From: an uncultured Roseateles sp.
Lineage (GTDB): Bacteria > Pseudomonadota > Gammaproteobacteria > Burkholderiales > Burkholderiaceae
Assembly: GCA_946480605.1 (NCBI GenBank)
Contig: CAMLKW010000256.1
Location: forward strand, 1-5,839
Length of the DNA: 5,839 nt
Direction of reading: 5' to 3'
A model generated the notes under the pieces. That model was not told the DNA's origin and searched no databases. It saw only the letters and a program-made list of their open reading frames with translations. The position numbers and the translations under genes are program-made. This document shows, piece by piece, positions 5,351 through 5,839 of this stretch (the stretch's first letter is position 1; each line of letters opens with the position of its first letter).

Positions 5351-5839
5351 ATGAATCAGACGACAGATTGGCTCAAGGTCGAGAGCATCGAGCTTGAGGC
5401 GCAGGGCGTGGCGCACAACGCCGAGGGCAAGGTGGTGTTCATCGACGGCGCCCTGCCGGGCGAGATCGTGAGGGCGGCGATTGCGCGCCGCAAGAACAAC
5501 TGGGAGCAGGGCCAGCTCACCGAGATCAAGAAGGAAAGCCCGCTGCGCGTGACGCCGGGCTGCCCGCACTTCGGGCTGCACGCCGGCGCCTGCGGCGGCT
5601 GCAAGATGCAGCACTTGCAGGCCGGGGCGCAGGTGGCGGTCAAGCAGCGTGTCGTCGAGGACCAGCTCTGGCATCTCGGCAAGGTCAAGCCCGAGGTGCT
5701 GCTGCGCCCCATCGAGGGCCCGACCTGGGGTTATCGCTACCGCGCTCGCTTCTCGGTGCGCTATGTGCAGAAGAAGGGCGTGGTGCTGATCGGCTTCCAC
5801 GAGCGCAAGAGCCGCTACGTGGCCGACATGCAGGTCTGC
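5351..5839 (+). CDS. rlmD: 23S rRNA (uracil(1939)-C5)-methyltransferase RlmD, 3' end beyond window
   Basis: RlmD (formerly RumA) uses SAM to make 5-methyluridine at position 1939 of 23S rRNA and carries a 4Fe-4S cluster. The window holds the first 163 codons of a protein normally about 430-480 residues long, open to the edge. Residues about 5-62 form the TRAM RNA-binding domain ([25 protein letters not shown], and a KNNWEQGQL element). Cluster cysteines are C71, C81 and C84, and the last codon in the window is C163, aligning with the fourth ligand (C162 in E. coli). The spacing between the first two is nine residues instead of five in E. coli because of a short insertion (HAGA). The [12 protein letters not shown] strand of the central domain follows at about 130-141. 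The SAM-binding and catalytic cysteine motifs lie outside. The start abuts the palindrome and has no spaced Shine-Dalgarno. Downstream placement after rpoS fits Burkholderiales. Confidence 0.94.
   Translation, partial: MNQTTDWLKVESIELEAQGVAHNAEGKVVFIDGALPGEIVRAAIARRKNNWEQGQLTEIKKESPLRVTPGCPHFGLHAGACGGCKMQHLQAGAQVAVKQRVVEDQLWHLGKVKPEVLLRPIEGPTWGYRYRARFSVRYVQKKGVVLIGFHERKSRYVADMQVC

Noticed and set aside
4415..5800. A 461-codon open frame on the minus strand spanning rpoS, the palindrome and rlmD.
   Set aside because: It crosses two well-supported genes and the intergenic palindrome, with composition typical of antisense GC-rich frames and no recognisable motif.
1..5839. A novel defence, mobile or biosynthetic system.
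   Set aside because: All confident genes belong to well-known housekeeping or regulatory families in a conserved order, and no repeats, integration signatures or unknown proteins of note were found.

Overview
The window looks like ordinary chromosome from a high-GC betaproteobacterium, most likely order Burkholderiales (Rubrivivax/Leptothrix/Comamonadaceae neighbourhood). The evidence is a strongly GC-biased third codon position, protein sequences that read like those of this order, and the gene order surE-pcm-nlpD-rpoS-rlmD. The assignment rests on recalled family sequences, not on a search. I see no mobile element, CRISPR array, tRNA or rRNA, and no sign of recent transfer.

Left part, minus strand (1-1675). 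A LuxR/NarL-type response regulator is cut off by the left edge inside its DNA-binding domain. Upstream of it in the same orientation lies a zinc-free quinone oxidoreductase-type MDR gene. A GC-rich hairpin in the 100-bp gap is a plausible but weak terminator for the oxidoreductase. The two genes are probably not one tight operon.

Divergent promoter region (1676-1767). This short spacer carries a good ribosome binding site and a possible -10 box for the oxidoreductase. It also carries a TACAAT box so close to the surE ATG that the surE transcript would be nearly leaderless, and two small inverted repeats that could be operators.

Right part, plus strand (1768-5839). surE (nucleotidase) and pcm (protein L-isoaspartate repair) abut as TGA-ATG. 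After 58 bp comes nlpD, a LysM/LytM lipoprotein with a degenerate metal site that is expected to activate amidases. After 45 bp comes rpoS, the stationary-phase/general stress sigma factor. Thirty bp further on, rlmD (23S rRNA m5U methyltransferase) begins directly after a 17-nt perfect palindrome and runs off the right edge. The surE-pcm-nlpD-rpoS block is a classic conserved survival and damage-repair cluster. It combines nucleotide housekeeping, repair of aged proteins, control of cell-wall hydrolysis at division, and the regulator of stationary-phase genes.

I do not find an undescribed biological system here. The most useful second looks are the promoter architecture (near-leaderless surE and rlmD), the palindromes, the missing ribosome binding site of rpoS, and a few lineage-type substitutions in NlpD, RpoS and RlmD.
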